From: Enterobacter huaxiensis
Lineage (GTDB): Bacteria; Pseudomonadota; Gammaproteobacteria; Enterobacterales; Enterobacteriaceae
Direction of reading: 5' to 3'
NCBI RefSeq assembly: GCF_003594935.2
Contig: NZ_CP043342.1
Location: 1,364,001 to 1,428,000 of the forward strand
Length of the DNA: 64,000 bases
The notes beneath the pieces were generated by a model. The model saw only the letters and a list, made by a program, of their open reading frames with translations, was not told where the DNA came from and did no database searches. Below, piece after piece: positions 1-10,204 of the stretch; positions within the stretch are counted from its first letter, which is position 1, and each line of letters begins with the position of its first letter. Position numbers and translations under genes: made by a program.

Positions 1-1
1 G

Positions 2-472
2 TTCATGACCCAGTTCCTGAAAAACGTCGAAGTGTTTGATACCGGCGGCCGTGGGGCGACGACAACCTTTGCCGAGCGCGGCCTGGGCGACGTGCTGATC
101 AGCTTTGAATCCGAAGTGAACAATATTCGTAAACAGTATGAAGCGCAGGGCTTTGAGGTGGTAATCCCGAAAACCAACATCCTGGCCGAGTTCCCGGTCG
201 CATGGGTGGATAAAAACGTCGAAGCCAACGGCACGGAGAAGGCGGCAAAAGCCTACCTGAACTATCTCTATAGCCCGCAGGCGCAGACCGTGATCACCGA
301 TTACTACTACCGCGTCAACAACCCGGCCGTGATGGACAAGCTGAAGGACAAATTCCCGCAGACCGACCTGTTCCGCGTGGAAGATCATTTTGGCGCTTGG
401 CCTGAGGTGATGAAAACGCATTTTGCCAGCGGCGGTGAGCTGGACAAACTGCTGGCGGCGGGGCGTAAGTAA
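2..472 (+). CDS. cysP: CysP, thiosulfate/sulfate-binding periplasmic protein (3' part)
   Basis: The reading frame is open at the left edge and ends at the TAA at 470-472, so only about the last 156 residues are present and the signal peptide lies outside the window. The product is the periplasmic substrate-binding subunit of the sulfate/thiosulfate ABC importer. The visible part has the SBP_bac fold signature of the CysP/Sbp family ([22 protein letters not shown], then a C-terminal lobe ending [12 protein letters not shown]), very close to E. coli CysP as I remember it. Its stop codon overlaps the cysT start (TAATG), which indicates translational coupling in a cysPTWA operon. Sbp is the alternative, but the position directly before cysT and the tail sequence favour CysP. 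Confidence 0.93.
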   Translation, partial: FMTQFLKNVEVFDTGGRGATTTFAERGLGDVLISFESEVNNIRKQYEAQGFEVVIPKTNILAEFPVAWVDKNVEANGTEKAAKAYLNYLYSPQAQTVITDYYYRVNNPAVMDKLKDKFPQTDLFRVEDHFGAWPEVMKTHFASGGELDKLLAAGRK

Positions 473-1305
473 TGTTTGCAGTGTCCTCCAGACGCGTGCT
501 GCCGGGCTTTACCTTAAGCCTCGGGACCAGCCTGCTGTTCGTCTGTCTGATTTTGCTGTTACCGCTCAGCGCGCTGGTGGTCCAGATCTCTGAAATGAGC
601 TGGGCGCAGTACTGGGACGTGGTAACCAACCCACAGGTGGTGGCGGCCTATAAGGTCACGCTGCTGTCGGCGTTTGTGGCCTCGATCTTCAACGGCGTGT
701 TCGGCCTGCTGATGGCGTGGATTTTAACCCGCTATCGCTTTCCGGGCCGCACGCTGCTCGACGCGTTAATGGATCTGCCGTTTGCGCTGCCGACGGCGGT
801 GGCCGGCTTAACCCTGGCGTCGCTCTTCTCCGTGAACGGTTTTTACGGCGAGTGGCTGGCGAAGTTTGATATCAAAGTGACCTACACCTGGCTCGGTATC
901 GCGGTGGCGATGGCCTTTACCAGCATCCCCTTTGTGGTGCGTACCGTTCAGCCGGTGCTGGAAGAGCTAGGTCCGGAATATGAAGAAGCGGCGGAAACGC
1001 TGGGCGCTACGCGCTGGCAGAGCTTCCGTAAGGTTGTCCTGCCGGAGCTCTCTCCGGCACTGCTCGCGGGCGTGGCGCTCTCTTTCACCCGCAGCCTCGG
1101 CGAGTTTGGCGCGGTGATCTTTATCGCCGGGAACATCGCGTGGAAAACAGAAGTGACCTCGCTGATGATTTTCGTCCGTTTGCAGGAGTTTGATTATCCG
1201 GCGGCGAGCGCGATTGCCTCGGTGATCCTTGCCGCGTCGCTGCTGCTGCTGTTCTCAATCAACACTCTGCAAAGTCGATTTGGTCGACGCGTGGTAGGTC
1301 ATTAA
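472..1305 (+). CDS. cysT: CysT (CysU), sulfate/thiosulfate ABC transporter permease
   Basis: This is an inner-membrane permease of 277 residues that forms the translocation pore with CysW. Several hydrophobic segments are visible, starting with LLFVCLILLLPLSALVV near residue 22. The cytoplasmic EAA loop that docks on the ATPase is present (EEAAETLGATRWQSFRKVVLP, about residues 168-188), followed by the conserved GEFGAVIFI segment. The start overlaps the cysP stop by one base and the stop overlaps the cysW start in the same way, so the genes are tightly coupled. In relatives the operon is activated by CysB under sulfur limitation; the promoter lies outside the window. Confidence 0.96.
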   Translation: MFAVSSRRVLPGFTLSLGTSLLFVCLILLLPLSALVVQISEMSWAQYWDVVTNPQVVAAYKVTLLSAFVASIFNGVFGLLMAWILTRYRFPGRTLLDALMDLPFALPTAVAGLTLASLFSVNGFYGEWLAKFDIKVTYTWLGIAVAMAFTSIPFVVRTVQPVLEELGPEYEEAAETLGATRWQSFRKVVLPELSPALLAGVALSFTRSLGEFGAVIFIAGNIAWKTEVTSLMIFVRLQEFDYPAASAIASVILAASLLLLFSINTLQSRFGRRVVGH

Positions 1306-2180
1306 TGGCGGAAGTGACTCAATTGAAGCGCTATGACGCACCCCGTATCAACTGGGGAAAATGGTTTCTGATTGGCACGGGGGTGCTGGTATCGGCGTTC
1401 ATTCTCGTGGTGCCGATGGTGTACATCTTTGTTCAGGCCTTCAGCAAAGGGATCATGCCCGCGCTGCAAAACCTGGCCGACCCGGACATGCTGCACGCCA
1501 TCTGGCTGACGGTGATGATTGCACTGATTACCGTACCGGTGAATCTGGTCTTTGGCGTGCTGCTGGCCTGGCTGGTGACGCGCTTTGACTTCCCGGGCCG
1601 CCAGCTGCTGTTGACCCTGCTGGATATTCCGTTTGCGGTATCGCCGGTGGTGGCCGGTCTGGTTTACCTGCTCTTTTACGGTTCGAATGGCCCGCTTGGC
1701 GGCTGGCTGGACGAGCACAATCTGCAAATTATGTTCGCCTGGCCGGGCATGGTTCTGGTGACCGTCTTCGTAACCTGTCCGTTTGTGGTGCGCGAGCTGG
1801 TGCCGGTCATGCTAAGCCAGGGCAGCCATGAAGATGAAGCGGCCGTACTGCTGGGCGCTTCCGGCTGGCAGATGTTCCGCCGCGTCACGCTGCCGAACAT
1901 TCGCTGGGCGCTGCTCTACGGCGTGGTGCTGACCAACGCCCGCGCGATTGGTGAGTTTGGCGCCGTGTCGGTGGTATCCGGCTCCATTCGCGGCGAAACC
2001 CTGTCGCTGCCGCTGCAGATTGAACTACTGGAACAGGACTACAATAGCGTCGGTTCCTTTACTGCCGCAGCGTTGCTGACGCTGATGGCGATTTTGACCC
2101 TGTTTTTAAAGAGTGTGGTGCAGTGGCGTTTAGAGAATCAGGAAAAACGTCAGCATCAGGAGGGAAATCATGAGCATTGA
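1305..2180 (+). CDS. cysW: CysW, sulfate/thiosulfate ABC transporter permease
   Basis: This is the second permease subunit, 291 residues, with about six membrane segments and an EAA loop ([21 protein letters not shown], about residues 177-197). [12 protein letters not shown] segment follows, matching its partner CysT. The N-terminus ([13 protein letters not shown]) is cytoplasmic. Translation is coupled at both ends: a one-base overlap with cysT and an 11-base overlap with cysA, whose ribosome binding site (AGGAGGG) lies inside the cysW 3' end at about 2158-2164. The product works with CysP/Sbp, CysT and CysA to import sulfate and thiosulfate for cysteine synthesis. Confidence 0.96.
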   Translation: MAEVTQLKRYDAPRINWGKWFLIGTGVLVSAFILVVPMVYIFVQAFSKGIMPALQNLADPDMLHAIWLTVMIALITVPVNLVFGVLLAWLVTRFDFPGRQLLLTLLDIPFAVSPVVAGLVYLLFYGSNGPLGGWLDEHNLQIMFAWPGMVLVTVFVTCPFVVRELVPVMLSQGSHEDEAAVLLGASGWQMFRRVTLPNIRWALLYGVVLTNARAIGEFGAVSVVSGSIRGETLSLPLQIELLEQDYNSVGSFTAAALLTLMAILTLFLKSVVQWRLENQEKRQHQEGNHEH

Positions 2181-3264
2181 GATTGCCAATATTAAGAAGT
2201 CTTTTGGTCGCACCCAGGTGCTGAATGATATCTCGCTGGATATCCCTTCCGGACAAATGGTAGCGCTGCTGGGGCCGTCTGGTTCGGGCAAAACCACGCT
2301 GCTGCGTATTATCGCCGGGCTTGAGCATCAGACCAGCGGGCATATCCGCTTTCACGGTACCGACGTGAGCCGCCTGCATGCCCGTGATCGTAAGGTCGGC
2401 TTTGTGTTCCAGCACTACGCGCTGTTCCGCCACATGACCGTGTTCGACAACATCGCGTTTGGCCTGACCGTATTGCCTAAGCGCGAGCGGCCAAACGCGG
2501 CCGCCATCAAGGCGAAAGTGACCAAACTGCTGGAGATGGTGCAGCTTGCCCATCTGGCGGATCGCTTCCCGGCTCAGCTTTCCGGCGGGCAGAAGCAGCG
2601 CGTAGCGCTTGCCCGCGCCCTGGCCGTTGAGCCGCAAATTCTGCTGCTGGATGAACCCTTCGGCGCGCTGGATGCCCAGGTGCGTAAAGAGCTGCGCCGC
2701 TGGCTGCGCCAGCTGCACGAGGAGCTGAAGTTCACCAGCGTCTTCGTAACCCACGATCAGGAAGAGGCGATGGAGGTCGCTGACCGCGTGGTGGTGATGA
2801 GCCAGGGCAACATCGAACAGGTGGACGAGCCTGAGCAGCTCTGGCGTGAACCGGCCACCCGCTTCGTGCTCGAGTTTATGGGGGAAGTGAACCGTATGCA
2901 GGGCACCATTCGCGGCGGTCAGTTCCACGTGGGGGCACACCGCTGGCCGCTGGGCTATACCGCTGCGTATCAGGGGCCGGTCGATCTGTTCCTGCGCCCG
3001 TGGGAAGTGGACGTAAGCCGCCGTACCAGCCTGGATTCTCCGCTGCCGGTGCAGGTGCTGGAAGCTAGCCCTAAAGGGCATTACACCCAATTGGTGGTAC
3101 AGCCGCTGGGCTGGTATACCGAGCCGCTGACCGTGGTCATGCGCGACGACGTGCCGCCGCACCGGGGCGAGCGCCTGTTTGTTGGGCTGCAGCATGCCCG
3201 TATTTATCACGGCAACGAGCGTATCGAGATGCGCGAGGATATTGCTCTGGCGGAGTCAGCCTGA
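2170..3264 (+). CDS. cysA: CysA, sulfate/thiosulfate ABC transporter ATPase
   Basis: This is the cytoplasmic ATPase of the sulfate importer, 364 residues, about the family length. Walker A is GPSGSGKT (35-42), the signature is LSGGQ (137-141), Walker B is ILLLDE (157-162) and the switch histidine is H195 in VFVTHD. The C-terminal part from about residue 240 is the regulatory TOBE-like domain. The ATG lies 11 bases inside the end of cysW behind a strong Shine-Dalgarno sequence. The gene closes the transporter operon and is followed by a REP pair and then cysM, the gene for a thiosulfate-using cysteine synthase, so transport and assimilation are adjacent. Confidence 0.97.
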   Translation: MSIEIANIKKSFGRTQVLNDISLDIPSGQMVALLGPSGSGKTTLLRIIAGLEHQTSGHIRFHGTDVSRLHARDRKVGFVFQHYALFRHMTVFDNIAFGLTVLPKRERPNAAAIKAKVTKLLEMVQLAHLADRFPAQLSGGQKQRVALARALAVEPQILLLDEPFGALDAQVRKELRRWLRQLHEELKFTSVFVTHDQEEAMEVADRVVVMSQGNIEQVDEPEQLWREPATRFVLEFMGEVNRMQGTIRGGQFHVGAHRWPLGYTAAYQGPVDLFLRPWEVDVSRRTSLDSPLPVQVLEASPKGHYTQLVVQPLGWYTEPLTVVMRDDVPPHRGERLFVGLQHARIYHGNERIEMREDIALAESA

Positions 3265-3285
3265 TAGGTTATTAGGATGTTTATC

Positions 3286-3362
3286 GCCCGGTGGCGCTGC
3301 GCTGACCGGGCCTACAGCTAAAACTGCGTCTTGTAGGCCGGGTAAGCGAAGCGCCACCCGGC
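3286..3362. repeat. Pair of inverted REP-like elements (BIME) between cysA and cysM
   Basis: Two roughly 30-base palindromic units face each other: 3286-3315 (begins GCCCGGTGGCGCTGCGC) and 3333-3362 (ends GAAGCGCCACCCGGC). They are near-reverse complements separated by 17 bases and followed by a T run (3363-3368). This is the usual organisation of enterobacterial bacterial interspersed mosaic elements. It may also end or stabilise the cys mRNA. Confidence 0.85.
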
Positions 3363-3382
3363 TTTTTTATTGAGTAAAAATC

Positions 3383-4294
3383 GTGAATACACTCGAACAC
3401 ACCATCGGCAACACGCCTCTGGTCAAGCTTCAGCGCATGGGGCCAGACAACGGTAGCGAAATCTGGGTCAAACTTGAAGGCAACAACCCGGCGGGGTCGG
3501 TGAAAGACCGTGCGGCGCTGTCGATGATTGTCCAGGCCGAAAAACGCGGCGAGATAAAGCCTGGCGACGTGCTGATTGAGGCGACAAGCGGCAACACCGG
3601 TATTGCGCTGGCGATGATTGCCGCGCTGAAAGGCTACCGCATGAAGCTCCTGATGCCGGACAACATGAGCCAGGAGCGTCGGGCAGCGATGCGCGCCTAC
3701 GGCGCAGAGCTGATTCTGGTGACCAAAGAGCAGGGAATGGAGGGCGCGCGCGACCTGGCGTTGTCCATGTCTCAGTACGGCGAAGGTAAGCTGCTGGACC
3801 AGTTCAACAATCCGGATAACCCGTACGCCCACTACACCACGACCGGCCCGGAAATCTGGCAGCAGACAGGCGGGCGTATCACCCACTTTGTCTCCAGCAT
3901 GGGGACGACCGGCACCATTACCGGCGTATCGCGTTTTCTGCGCGAGCAGGAAAAAGCCGTCACCATTGTCGGCCTGCAGCCGGAAGAGGGGAGCAGCATT
4001 CCCGGCATTCGCCGCTGGCCCGCAGAGTACATGCCGGGCATTTTTAATGCCCAGCTTGTGGATCAGGTGCTGGATCTTCACCAGCGCGAGGCGGAAAATA
4101 CCATGCGTGAACTGGCCGTGCGTGAGGGCATCTTCTGCGGCGTCAGTTCTGGCGGCGCGGTAGCGGGGGCAATTCGGGTAGCTAACGCAAGCCCGGGTGC
4201 GGTGGTGGTGGCGATTATCTGCGATCGCGGCGATCGCTACCTGTCTACCGGCGTGTTTGGTGAAGAGAGTTATTCGCAGGGGGCGGGGATTTAA
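3383..4294 (+). CDS. cysM: CysM, cysteine synthase B (O-acetylserine sulfhydrylase B)
   Basis: This PLP enzyme makes cysteine (or S-sulfocysteine, using thiosulfate) from O-acetylserine. It has 303 residues. The PLP lysine is K41 in [12 protein letters not shown] and the phosphate-binding loop is TSGNTG (68-73). A GTG start at 3383 fits the E. coli N-terminus ([15 protein letters not shown]). CysM enzymes are shorter than CysK, as here (303 versus 323 residues for the cysK in this window). It follows the sulfate transporter operon after a BIME and is followed by pdxK after 5 bases. Confidence 0.96.
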   Translation: MNTLEHTIGNTPLVKLQRMGPDNGSEIWVKLEGNNPAGSVKDRAALSMIVQAEKRGEIKPGDVLIEATSGNTGIALAMIAALKGYRMKLLMPDNMSQERRAAMRAYGAELILVTKEQGMEGARDLALSMSQYGEGKLLDQFNNPDNPYAHYTTTGPEIWQQTGGRITHFVSSMGTTGTITGVSRFLREQEKAVTIVGLQPEEGSSIPGIRRWPAEYMPGIFNAQLVDQVLDLHQREAENTMRELAVREGIFCGVSSGGAVAGAIRVANASPGAVVVAIICDRGDRYLSTGVFGEESYSQGAGI

Positions 4295-4299
4295 GCGTC

Positions 4300-5136
4300 A
4301 TGGAGATGATTTTATTCCGGGATAAAACCCGGGCGCAGCAAACCGATATTGTCGCGGTGCAGTCGCAGGTGGTGTACGGCAGCGTGGGGAACAGCATCGC
4401 GGTGCCGAATATTCGCACCCATCAGCTGAACGTCACGGCGGTGCCGACGGTACTGTTCAGCAACACGCCGCACTATGACACCTTCTACGGCGGGGTGATC
4501 CCCGACGAGTGGTTCAGCGGCTATCTGAAGGCGCTTGAAGAACGTGAGATTTTACGCGAACTAAAGGCGGTCACGACCGGCTATATGGGCAGCGCGAGCC
4601 AGATTGAACTCCTGGCAATGTGGCTTAAGGCCATTAAAATGCAGCATCCTGACCTGCCGGTGCTGGTCGACCCGGTGATGGGCGATATCGACAGCGGGAT
4701 GTACGTTAAGCCCGAGATCCCCGAAGCGTATCGGGAGCATCTGCTGCCGCTGGCGCAGGGCATTACGCCGAACGTATTTGAGCTTGAGGTGTTAAGCGGG
4801 AAAGCGTGCCGAACGCCGGAAAGCGCCATCGCCGCCGCGCAGGGGCTGCTCTCTGACTCGCTGAAGTGGGTTGCGATCACCAGCGCACCGGTAGCCGATG
4901 ACCCGGAAAATATTCACGTGGTGCTGGTCACCAAAGAGGGTATTACGGTAAGTGCGCACCCGCGCGTAGAGACGGATCTGAAGGGGACGGGCGATCTCTT
5001 CTGCTCGGAGCTGGTAAGCGGTATTGTCGAAGGGAAAATCGTTGCGGATGCCATTCGTCTTGCGGGGGACCGCGTCACCGAGGTGATGGTCTACACGCAT
5101 GAAAAAGGCTACGACGAGCTTATCCTGCCGGCATAA
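4300..5136 (+). CDS. pdxK: PdxK, pyridoxine/pyridoxal/pyridoxamine kinase
   Basis: This ribokinase-family enzyme phosphorylates B6 vitamers in the salvage pathway to pyridoxal 5'-phosphate. It has 278 residues. Visible motifs are the [11 protein letters not shown] substrate loop (about 22-32), DPVMGD (124-129) and the catalytic GTGD (229-232). It starts 5 bases after cysM, so the two are probably co-transcribed. Both cysM and cysK products need PLP, which gives the pairing metabolic sense. A strong hairpin follows at 5141-5164. Confidence 0.96.
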   Translation: MEMILFRDKTRAQQTDIVAVQSQVVYGSVGNSIAVPNIRTHQLNVTAVPTVLFSNTPHYDTFYGGVIPDEWFSGYLKALEEREILRELKAVTTGYMGSASQIELLAMWLKAIKMQHPDLPVLVDPVMGDIDSGMYVKPEIPEAYREHLLPLAQGITPNVFELEVLSGKACRTPESAIAAAQGLLSDSLKWVAITSAPVADDPENIHVVLVTKEGITVSAHPRVETDLKGTGDLFCSELVSGIVEGKIVADAIRLAGDRVTEVMVYTHEKGYDELILPA

Positions 5137-5138
5137 AC

Positions 5139-5168
5139 AAAAATGGCGCCCGAAGGCGCCATTTCTTT
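5139..5168. terminator. Bidirectional terminator between pdxK and crr
   Basis: A perfect stem AAATGGCGCC / GGCGCCATTT with a CGAA loop (5141-5164) is flanked by T-rich sequence on one side and A-rich sequence on the other. It can end both the rightward pdxK transcript and the leftward pts transcript. Confidence 0.85.
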
Positions 5169-5180
5169 GTGCGGCAAGAA

Positions 5181-5690
5181 TTACTTCTTGATGCGGATAA
5201 CCGGGGTTTCACCCACGGTCACGCTGCCGGACAGTTTGATCAGTTCTTTGATTTCGTCCATGTTGGAGATAACAACCGGAGTCAGGGTAGACTTCGCTTT
5301 TTCTTCCAGCAGTGGCAGATCGAATTCAATCACCGGGTCGCCAACTTTAACGCGCTGGCCTTCTTCCGCGATACGCTTGAAGCCTTCGCCTTTCAGTTCA
5401 ACGGTGTCGATACCGAAGTGAACGAACAGCTCGATACCGCTATCAGATTCGATAGAGAACGCATGGTTGGTTTCAAAAATTTTACCGATGGTGCCGTCAA
5501 CTGGAGCAACCATTTTGTTGCCAGTTGGTTTGATAGCAATGCCATCACCAACGATTTTCTCAGCAAACACTACATCCGGCACGTCTTCAATGTTGACGAT
5601 CTCGCCAGAGAGCGGAGCAACAATCTCAATAGTTCCGGAGTCTTTTTTATCATCAGAAACCAGAGATTTCAGTTTATCGAACAAACCCAT
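5181..5690 (-). CDS. crr: Crr, glucose-specific phosphotransferase enzyme IIA
   Basis: EIIA-Glc is a 169-residue cytosolic protein that passes phosphate from HPr to the glucose permease. When unphosphorylated it inhibits lactose, glycerol and other uptake systems (inducer exclusion); when phosphorylated it stimulates adenylate cyclase. The phosphorylated histidine is H91 counting Met (H90 in mature numbering), in [13 protein letters not shown], with the partner H76 in [10 protein letters not shown]. An AGGAG site precedes the ATG. It is the last gene of ptsHI-crr, 40 bases after ptsI. In E. coli an extra crr promoter lies inside ptsI; I cannot confirm one here. Confidence 0.97.
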   Translation of the reverse strand: MGLFDKLKSLVSDDKKDSGTIEIVAPLSGEIVNIEDVPDVVFAEKIVGDGIAIKPTGNKMVAPVDGTIGKIFETNHAFSIESDSGIELFVHFGIDTVELKGEGFKRIAEEGQRVKVGDPVIEFDLPLLEEKAKSTLTPVVISNMDEIKELIKLSGSVTVGETPVIRIKK

Positions 5691-5730
5691 GATCTTCTCC
5701 TAAGCAGTAAATTGGGCCGCATCTCGTGGA

Positions 5731-7458
5731 TTAGCAGATTGTTTTTTCTTCAATGAACTTGTTAACCAGCGTCATTAACTCGTCCGTTGTCGGTTGAGCA
5801 AGAGCCTGCTCTGCTAATACCTTCGCATCTTCGAAGTTCGTGTTACGGATAATCTTCTTGATGCGCGGGATGGAAATGGCGCTCATAGAGAATTCGTCCA
5901 GACCCATACCCAGCAACAGAAGTGTAGCACGTTCGTCGCCTGCAAGCTCACCGCACATGCCAGTCCATTTACCTTCTGCATGAGAAGCATCAATAACTTG
6001 CTTAATAAGCGTCAGTACGGACGGTGACATCGGCTGGTAGAGATGTGAAATCATATCATTACCACGGTCAACTGCCAGGGTGTACTGCGTTAAATCATTG
6101 GTGCCGATACTAAAGAAATCAACTTCTTTGGCTAAATGACGCGCAATGGTCGCGGCTGCCGGTGTTTCCACCATCACGCCCACTTCGATTGACTCGTCAA
6201 ACGCTTTACCTTCGTCGCGCAGTTCCTGTTTGTAGATTTCGATCTCTTTCTTCAGTGCACGCACTTCTTCAACAGAGATGATCATCGGGAACATGATGCG
6301 CAGCTTACCGAAAGCGGAGGCACGCAGAATAGCGCGAACCTGGTCACGCAGGATCTCTTTGCGATCCATAGCGATACGCACTGCACGCCAGCCCAGGAAC
6401 GGGTTCTCTTCTTTCGGGAAGTTCATGTACGGCAGCTCTTTGTCGCCGCCGATGTCCATGGTACGGACGATAACTGCCTGAGAGCCACAGGCTTCAGCCA
6501 CGGCTTTGTACGCAGCGAACTGCTCTTCTTCAGTTGGCAGGGCGTCACGGTCCATGAACAGGAATTCAGTACGATACAGACCCACACCTTCCGCACCGTT
6601 GCGCTCAGCGCCGTCAACGTCACGTACGGTACCGATGTTCGCGCACACTTCTACCTGATGGCCGTCCAGCGTGATAGCTGGCAGGTCTTTCAGTTTAGCG
6701 AGTTCCGCTTTCTCGGTGGCAACCTGCTCCTGAACGGCGCGCAGCTGCTCGATCTCTTCGTTAGTTGGGTTGACGTAAACCAGGTTGTTTACGGCATCCA
6801 GAATCAGATAGTCGTCGTTTTTCACCTGAGAGGTCACACTACCGGTACCCACAATGGCAGGCAGTTCAAGAGAACGCGCCATGATTGAGGTGTGGGAAGT
6901 ACGGCCACCTGCATCAGTGATGAAACCCAGCACCTTGTTCAGGTTCAGCTGTGCGGTTTCGGACGGGGTCAGGTCGGCGGCAACCAGGATTACTTCGTCC
7001 TGAATGGAGCTCAGGTCGATGATGGCCAGACCCAGGATGTTGCGCAGCAGGCGCTTACCGATGTCACGTACGTCAGCCGCACGCTCTTTCAGGTATTCGT
7101 CATCCAGTTCTTCCAGGGCAGTTGCCTGACCTTCGATAACTTCATGCGCAGCCGCGTCGGCCGTCATGCCTTTATCTTTAATCAGGGCTATGATTTCCTG
7201 CTCCAGCTCCTCATCTTCAAGCAGCATGATATGCCCTTCGAAGATGGCTTCTTTTTCTTCACCGAAAGTTTCGCCAGCTTTAGTCTTGATGGTTTCCAGT
7301 TGCGCAGATGCCTTGGCACGACCGCTCAGAAAACGTTCAACTTCCTGATCAACCTTGTCGGCAGAAATTTTTTTCCGGTCGATGACGATCTCGTCTTCTT
7401 TCAGCAGCAGTGCTTTGCCGAAAGCGATACCCGGGGATGCTAAAATGCCTGAAATCAT
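5731..7458 (-). CDS. ptsI: PtsI, phosphotransferase enzyme I
   Basis: Enzyme I (575 residues) autophosphorylates from phosphoenolpyruvate and hands the phosphate to HPr. The active-site histidine is H189 in [12 protein letters not shown], and the PEP-binding domain carries EFLFMDRD and [10 protein letters not shown] (about residues 500-509). Length and sequence match the E. coli protein closely. It lies 44 bases downstream of ptsH and 40 bases upstream of crr, in the standard ptsHI-crr operon on the minus strand. Confidence 0.98.
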   Translation of the reverse strand: MISGILASPGIAFGKALLLKEDEIVIDRKKISADKVDQEVERFLSGRAKASAQLETIKTKAGETFGEEKEAIFEGHIMLLEDEELEQEIIALIKDKGMTADAAAHEVIEGQATALEELDDEYLKERAADVRDIGKRLLRNILGLAIIDLSSIQDEVILVAADLTPSETAQLNLNKVLGFITDAGGRTSHTSIMARSLELPAIVGTGSVTSQVKNDDYLILDAVNNLVYVNPTNEEIEQLRAVQEQVATEKAELAKLKDLPAITLDGHQVEVCANIGTVRDVDGAERNGAEGVGLYRTEFLFMDRDALPTEEEQFAAYKAVAEACGSQAVIVRTMDIGGDKELPYMNFPKEENPFLGWRAVRIAMDRKEILRDQVRAILRASAFGKLRIMFPMIISVEEVRALKKEIEIYKQELRDEGKAFDESIEVGVMVETPAAATIARHLAKEVDFFSIGTNDLTQYTLAVDRGNDMISHLYQPMSPSVLTLIKQVIDASHAEGKWTGMCGELAGDERATLLLLGMGLDEFSMSAISIPRIKKIIRNTNFEDAKVLAEQALAQPTTDELMTLVNKFIEEKTIC

Positions 7459-7502
7459 AACCCTACCTTACTTGTGACTGATATTGAAAAGAACCCGGAA
7501 AC

Positions 7503-7760
7503 TTACTCGAGCTCAGCCATCAGCTTAACCAGATGCTCAACTGCTTTCTGCTCGTCTTCACCTTCCGCAGAGATGGTGACTACGGTGCCCTGAGTCAGGC
7601 CCAGAGTCTGCAGTTTGAACAGGCTCTTAGCGCTAGCGCTTTTGCCGTTGGAAGTTACAGTGATTTCAGAAGTGAAGCCTTTCGCTTCTTTAACAAACTG
7701 AGCAGCAGGGCGGGTGTGCAGACCGTTCGGAGCGGTAATGGTAACTTCTTGCTGGAACAT
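7503..7760 (-). CDS. ptsH: PtsH, phosphocarrier protein HPr
   Basis: HPr is the 85-residue phosphocarrier between enzyme I and the sugar-specific EIIA proteins. H15 (NGLHTRPAA) is the phosphorylation site and S46 (AKSLFKL) is conserved. The length equals that of E. coli HPr. This is the first gene of ptsHI-crr, with a promoter region upstream that carries a Cra site and a CRP-like site. Confidence 0.98.
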
Positions 7761-7865
7761 TGTATTTCCCCAACTTATAGGTTTAGTGTTGTGGAACTAA
7801 AGTCTAGCCTGGCGGCTTCACTTTAGCCTGTATTGTTAGCGCTGACGTTTCAATCGTCATTAAAC

Positions 7866-7914
7866 ATTATGCAGCGAAAGCAAGACTTGAACCAAATCAT
7901 AAAATCGATTCAGC
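7866..7914 (-). promoter_or_regulatory. ptsH promoter with Cra and CRP-like sites
   Basis: On the minus strand, GCTGAATCGATTTT (7901-7914) matches the Cra (FruR) consensus almost perfectly. It is followed by ATGATTTGGTTCAA (about 7888-7901), a degenerate CRP site at the place where E. coli ptsH has one. A candidate -10 CATAAT lies at 7866-7871, with TGGTTC at 7889-7894 as a weak -35 (17-base spacer). The arrangement matches what I recall of the E. coli ptsH P0/P1 region. The whole gap 7761-8077 otherwise holds only this promoter region and the cysK terminator. Confidence 0.7.
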
Positions 7915-8027
7915 AAGGCAATTTCGTTCACTGATTAATTTCACGCTTCAAAATAATTGCTGGTTTAAATACCAGACCCAACGGGGTGAATCAATGGCAG
8001 GAGGGGTAAAACTTTGAAGCAGGCCAC

Positions 8028-8055
8028 AAAAAAGCACCCAAAAAGGTGCTTTTTT
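8028..8055 (-). terminator. cysK terminator
   Basis: The stem AAAGCACC / GGTGCTTT (8031-8038 with 8045-8052) is followed on the minus strand by a run of T (plus-strand A at 8028-8033). It lies 22 bases past the cysK stop. Confidence 0.85.
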
Positions 8056-8077
8056 ACGCGTTTTTAACATGCTGGCA

Positions 8078-9049
8078 TTACTGTTGCAGTTCTTTCTCAG
8101 TAAAGAGATCCGCAAACAGCGCCGTGCTTAAGTAACGCTCACCCGAGGAAGGCAGGATAACCACAATATTCTTATTGGTAAAGGTTTCATCTTCCTGAAG
8201 TTTGAGCGCGGCCGCAACGGCAGCACCGGAAGAGATACCTGCCAGAATACCCTCTTCGTCCATCAGGCGACGGGCGGTAGAGATGGCTTCTTCGTTGGTG
8301 ATGGCAACAACCTTATCAATCAGCTTGAGATCCAGGTTTCCCGGGATGAAGCCCGCGCCGATGCCCTGAATTTTGTGCGGGCCTGGCTTCAGTTCTTCAC
8401 CCGCCAGCGCCTGCGCGATAACCGGTGAGTCAGTTGGCTCAACGGCTACGGTAATCAACTCTTTTTTGCCTTTTGTGCCTTTAATATAGCGAGACACGCC
8501 GGTCAGCGTACCGCCGGTACCTACGCCGGAGATAAACACGTCAACCTGGCCGTCAGTATCTTCCCAGATTTCCGGGCCGGTGGTCTTTTCGTGAATTTCC
8601 GGGTTAGCCGGGTTGCTGAACTGCTGAAGCAGCAGATATTTTGCCGGATCGCTGGCTACAATTTCCTCGGCTTTCTGAATGGCACCTTTCATACCCTTCG
8701 CGCCTTCGGTCAGGACCAGATTCGCGCCGAGCGCCTTCAGCAGCTTGCGGCGCTCGATGCTCATGGTCTCAGGCATGGTTAGCGTCAGCTTGTAGCCGCG
8801 GGCCGCCGCAACGTAGGCCAGCGCAATACCGGTGTTACCGCTGGTTGGCTCAACCAGCTCAACGCCCGGCTTCAGAACGCCACGTTTTTCAGCATCCCAA
8901 ATCATGTTTGCACCGATACGGCATTTCACGCTGAAGCTCGGGTTACGTGATTCGACCTTCGCCAGGATGCGTCCATTACCGATACGGTTCAGTCGAACCA
9001 GGGGCGTATGACCGATAGTCAGCGAGTTGTCTTCATAAATCTTACTCAT
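8078..9049 (-). CDS. cysK: CysK, cysteine synthase A (O-acetylserine sulfhydrylase A)
   Basis: This PLP enzyme makes cysteine from O-acetylserine and sulfide. In relatives it also forms the cysteine synthase complex with CysE. It has 323 residues, with the PLP lysine K42 in [10 protein letters not shown] and the phosphate loop [12 protein letters not shown]. The C-terminal part has the [12 protein letters not shown] segment typical of CysK. It is transcribed alone, between cysZ and ptsH, and ends at a strong terminator. The 163-bp upstream gap should hold a CysB-activated promoter, but I could not assign a box with confidence. Confidence 0.97.
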   Translation of the reverse strand: MSKIYEDNSLTIGHTPLVRLNRIGNGRILAKVESRNPSFSVKCRIGANMIWDAEKRGVLKPGVELVEPTSGNTGIALAYVAAARGYKLTLTMPETMSIERRKLLKALGANLVLTEGAKGMKGAIQKAEEIVASDPAKYLLLQQFSNPANPEIHEKTTGPEIWEDTDGQVDVFISGVGTGGTLTGVSRYIKGTKGKKELITVAVEPTDSPVIAQALAGEELKPGPHKIQGIGAGFIPGNLDLKLIDKVVAITNEEAISTARRLMDEEGILAGISSGAAVAAALKLQEDETFTNKNIVVILPSSGERYLSTALFADLFTEKELQQ

Positions 9050-9126
9050 GGCCTGTCCTTAACTGTATGAAATTGGGATACCGACCCAGCATACCTGTTG
9101 AATAAGTATGGGGAAGTAAGGAATTC

Positions 9127-9194
9127 GCATATCTATATGCTGCAAGGAAATAATGGGGATCAGTATGGAATAAGGGGCGGCATAAGCCACCCCT
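9127..9194 (-). promoter_or_regulatory. cysK upstream region with two dyads
   Basis: In the cysZ-cysK gap (9050-9212) two dyads are visible: GCATAT-CT-ATATGC at 9127-9140, and a GC-rich hairpin AGGGGCGGC/GCCACCCCT at 9173-9194. The hairpin could end cysZ transcription but has a weak T tail. The first dyad lies about 80 bases before the cysK start and may overlap CysB/promoter sequence. This is inference only. Confidence 0.35.
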
Positions 9195-9212
9195 GTTTTA
9201 CACATTTTTGCA

Positions 9213-9974
9213 TTACTTCCATAACGCGTGCTTAGCACGGTAGCAGTCCACCCACATCGCCGTCGCACCGCATACGGCGACCGGCATGATGAACAGATTC
9301 AGGAACGGGATCATGGTGAACAGGCTGGTCAGCGCGCCAAACTGCATATTCGCCACTTTCTGCGTGCGCAGGGCGGTGCGCATCTCTTTGAACGGGACCT
9401 TGTGGTTATCGAACGGATAGTCGCAGTACTGAATGGCGAGCATCCACGCGCTGAACAGGAACCACAGCACAGGGGCGACCGTCTGGCCAATGCCCGGGAC
9501 GAAATAGAGGATCAGCAGCACAATCGCCCGGGGAAGGTACCAGGCAAATTTTTGCCATTCACGCTTCATGATGCGCGGGAGGTCTTTCATGATCCCAAGA
9601 ATGCCCGTATCGGGCGGCGTGGCGCCGGTCAGGCGTGCTTCAAGCTGTTCGGCCAGCAGGCCGTTAAACGGCGCGGCTATCCAGTTTGCGATTGTCGAGA
9701 AGAAATAGCCAAAGACCAGCAGCACGGAGATAACCACGATCGGCCACAGCAGATAGCTCAGCCACTGCAGCCAGTCCGGCACATGGCTCATGATGGCGGG
9801 CACCCAGCTTTCCAGTTTGGTAAACAGCCACCAGAAGGCACCGCCCATCAGAACGATGTTGATCAACAAAGGGAGGATGACGAAGCGTCGAATGCCCGGT
9901 AGAGAGACAAGTTTCCAGCCCTGAGAAAAATACCAGACGCCGCTGCGCGGAGATGAAGAAGATGATGAAACCAT
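9213..9974 (-). CDS. cysZ: CysZ, sulfate permease
   Basis: This is an inner-membrane protein for high-affinity sulfate uptake. It has 253 residues from the chosen ATG at 9974 ([12 protein letters not shown]), which matches the start and length of E. coli CysZ; an in-frame ATG 27 bases earlier would add nine residues without family support. A GGAG sequence lies about 12 bases before the chosen start. Hydrophobic segments include [23 protein letters not shown] and a long stretch around [23 protein letters not shown]. It is divergent from zipA and upstream of cysK on the same strand, forming a sulfur cluster with it. Confidence 0.95.
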   Translation of the reverse strand: MVSSSSSSPRSGVWYFSQGWKLVSLPGIRRFVILPLLINIVLMGGAFWWLFTKLESWVPAIMSHVPDWLQWLSYLLWPIVVISVLLVFGYFFSTIANWIAAPFNGLLAEQLEARLTGATPPDTGILGIMKDLPRIMKREWQKFAWYLPRAIVLLILYFVPGIGQTVAPVLWFLFSAWMLAIQYCDYPFDNHKVPFKEMRTALRTQKVANMQFGALTSLFTMIPFLNLFIMPVAVCGATAMWVDCYRAKHALWK

Positions 9975-10139
9975 AGCCAGGCTGTACTCCTTTTTACACA
10001 ACCAGTGGAATTGCTCGCCTATATTATCCAGTTACGAACCAATGACCAGTTCGGAAATGTTCGAAAAAACAGCAAAAAGCACGTTTTAGCGCATCTTTAT
10101 GCTGTGAATGCTCTGCACGCACTTGCACTTGACGTAAAC

Positions 10140-10170
10140 GGCAAATACTCTTAGTGAGTAAATGTTTGCC
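10140..10170. other. Inverted repeat in the cysZ-zipA divergent region
   Basis: GGCAAA-TACTC (10140-10150) is mirrored by GAGTA-AATG-TTTGCC (10156-10170), an 11-base stem interrupted by a four-base bulge. It lies 35 bases before the zipA start and could fold in the zipA leader. No known motif is recognised. Confidence 0.4.
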
Positions 10171-10204
10171 GTGGTGGCAAGGTGTTAGAACAACAGAGAA
10201 TATA

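Noticed and set aside
2059..3210. 383-codon open frame antisense to cysA
   Set aside because: High GC content keeps the antisense strand open; composition (many His, Gln, Arg) is not protein-like and cysA is certain.
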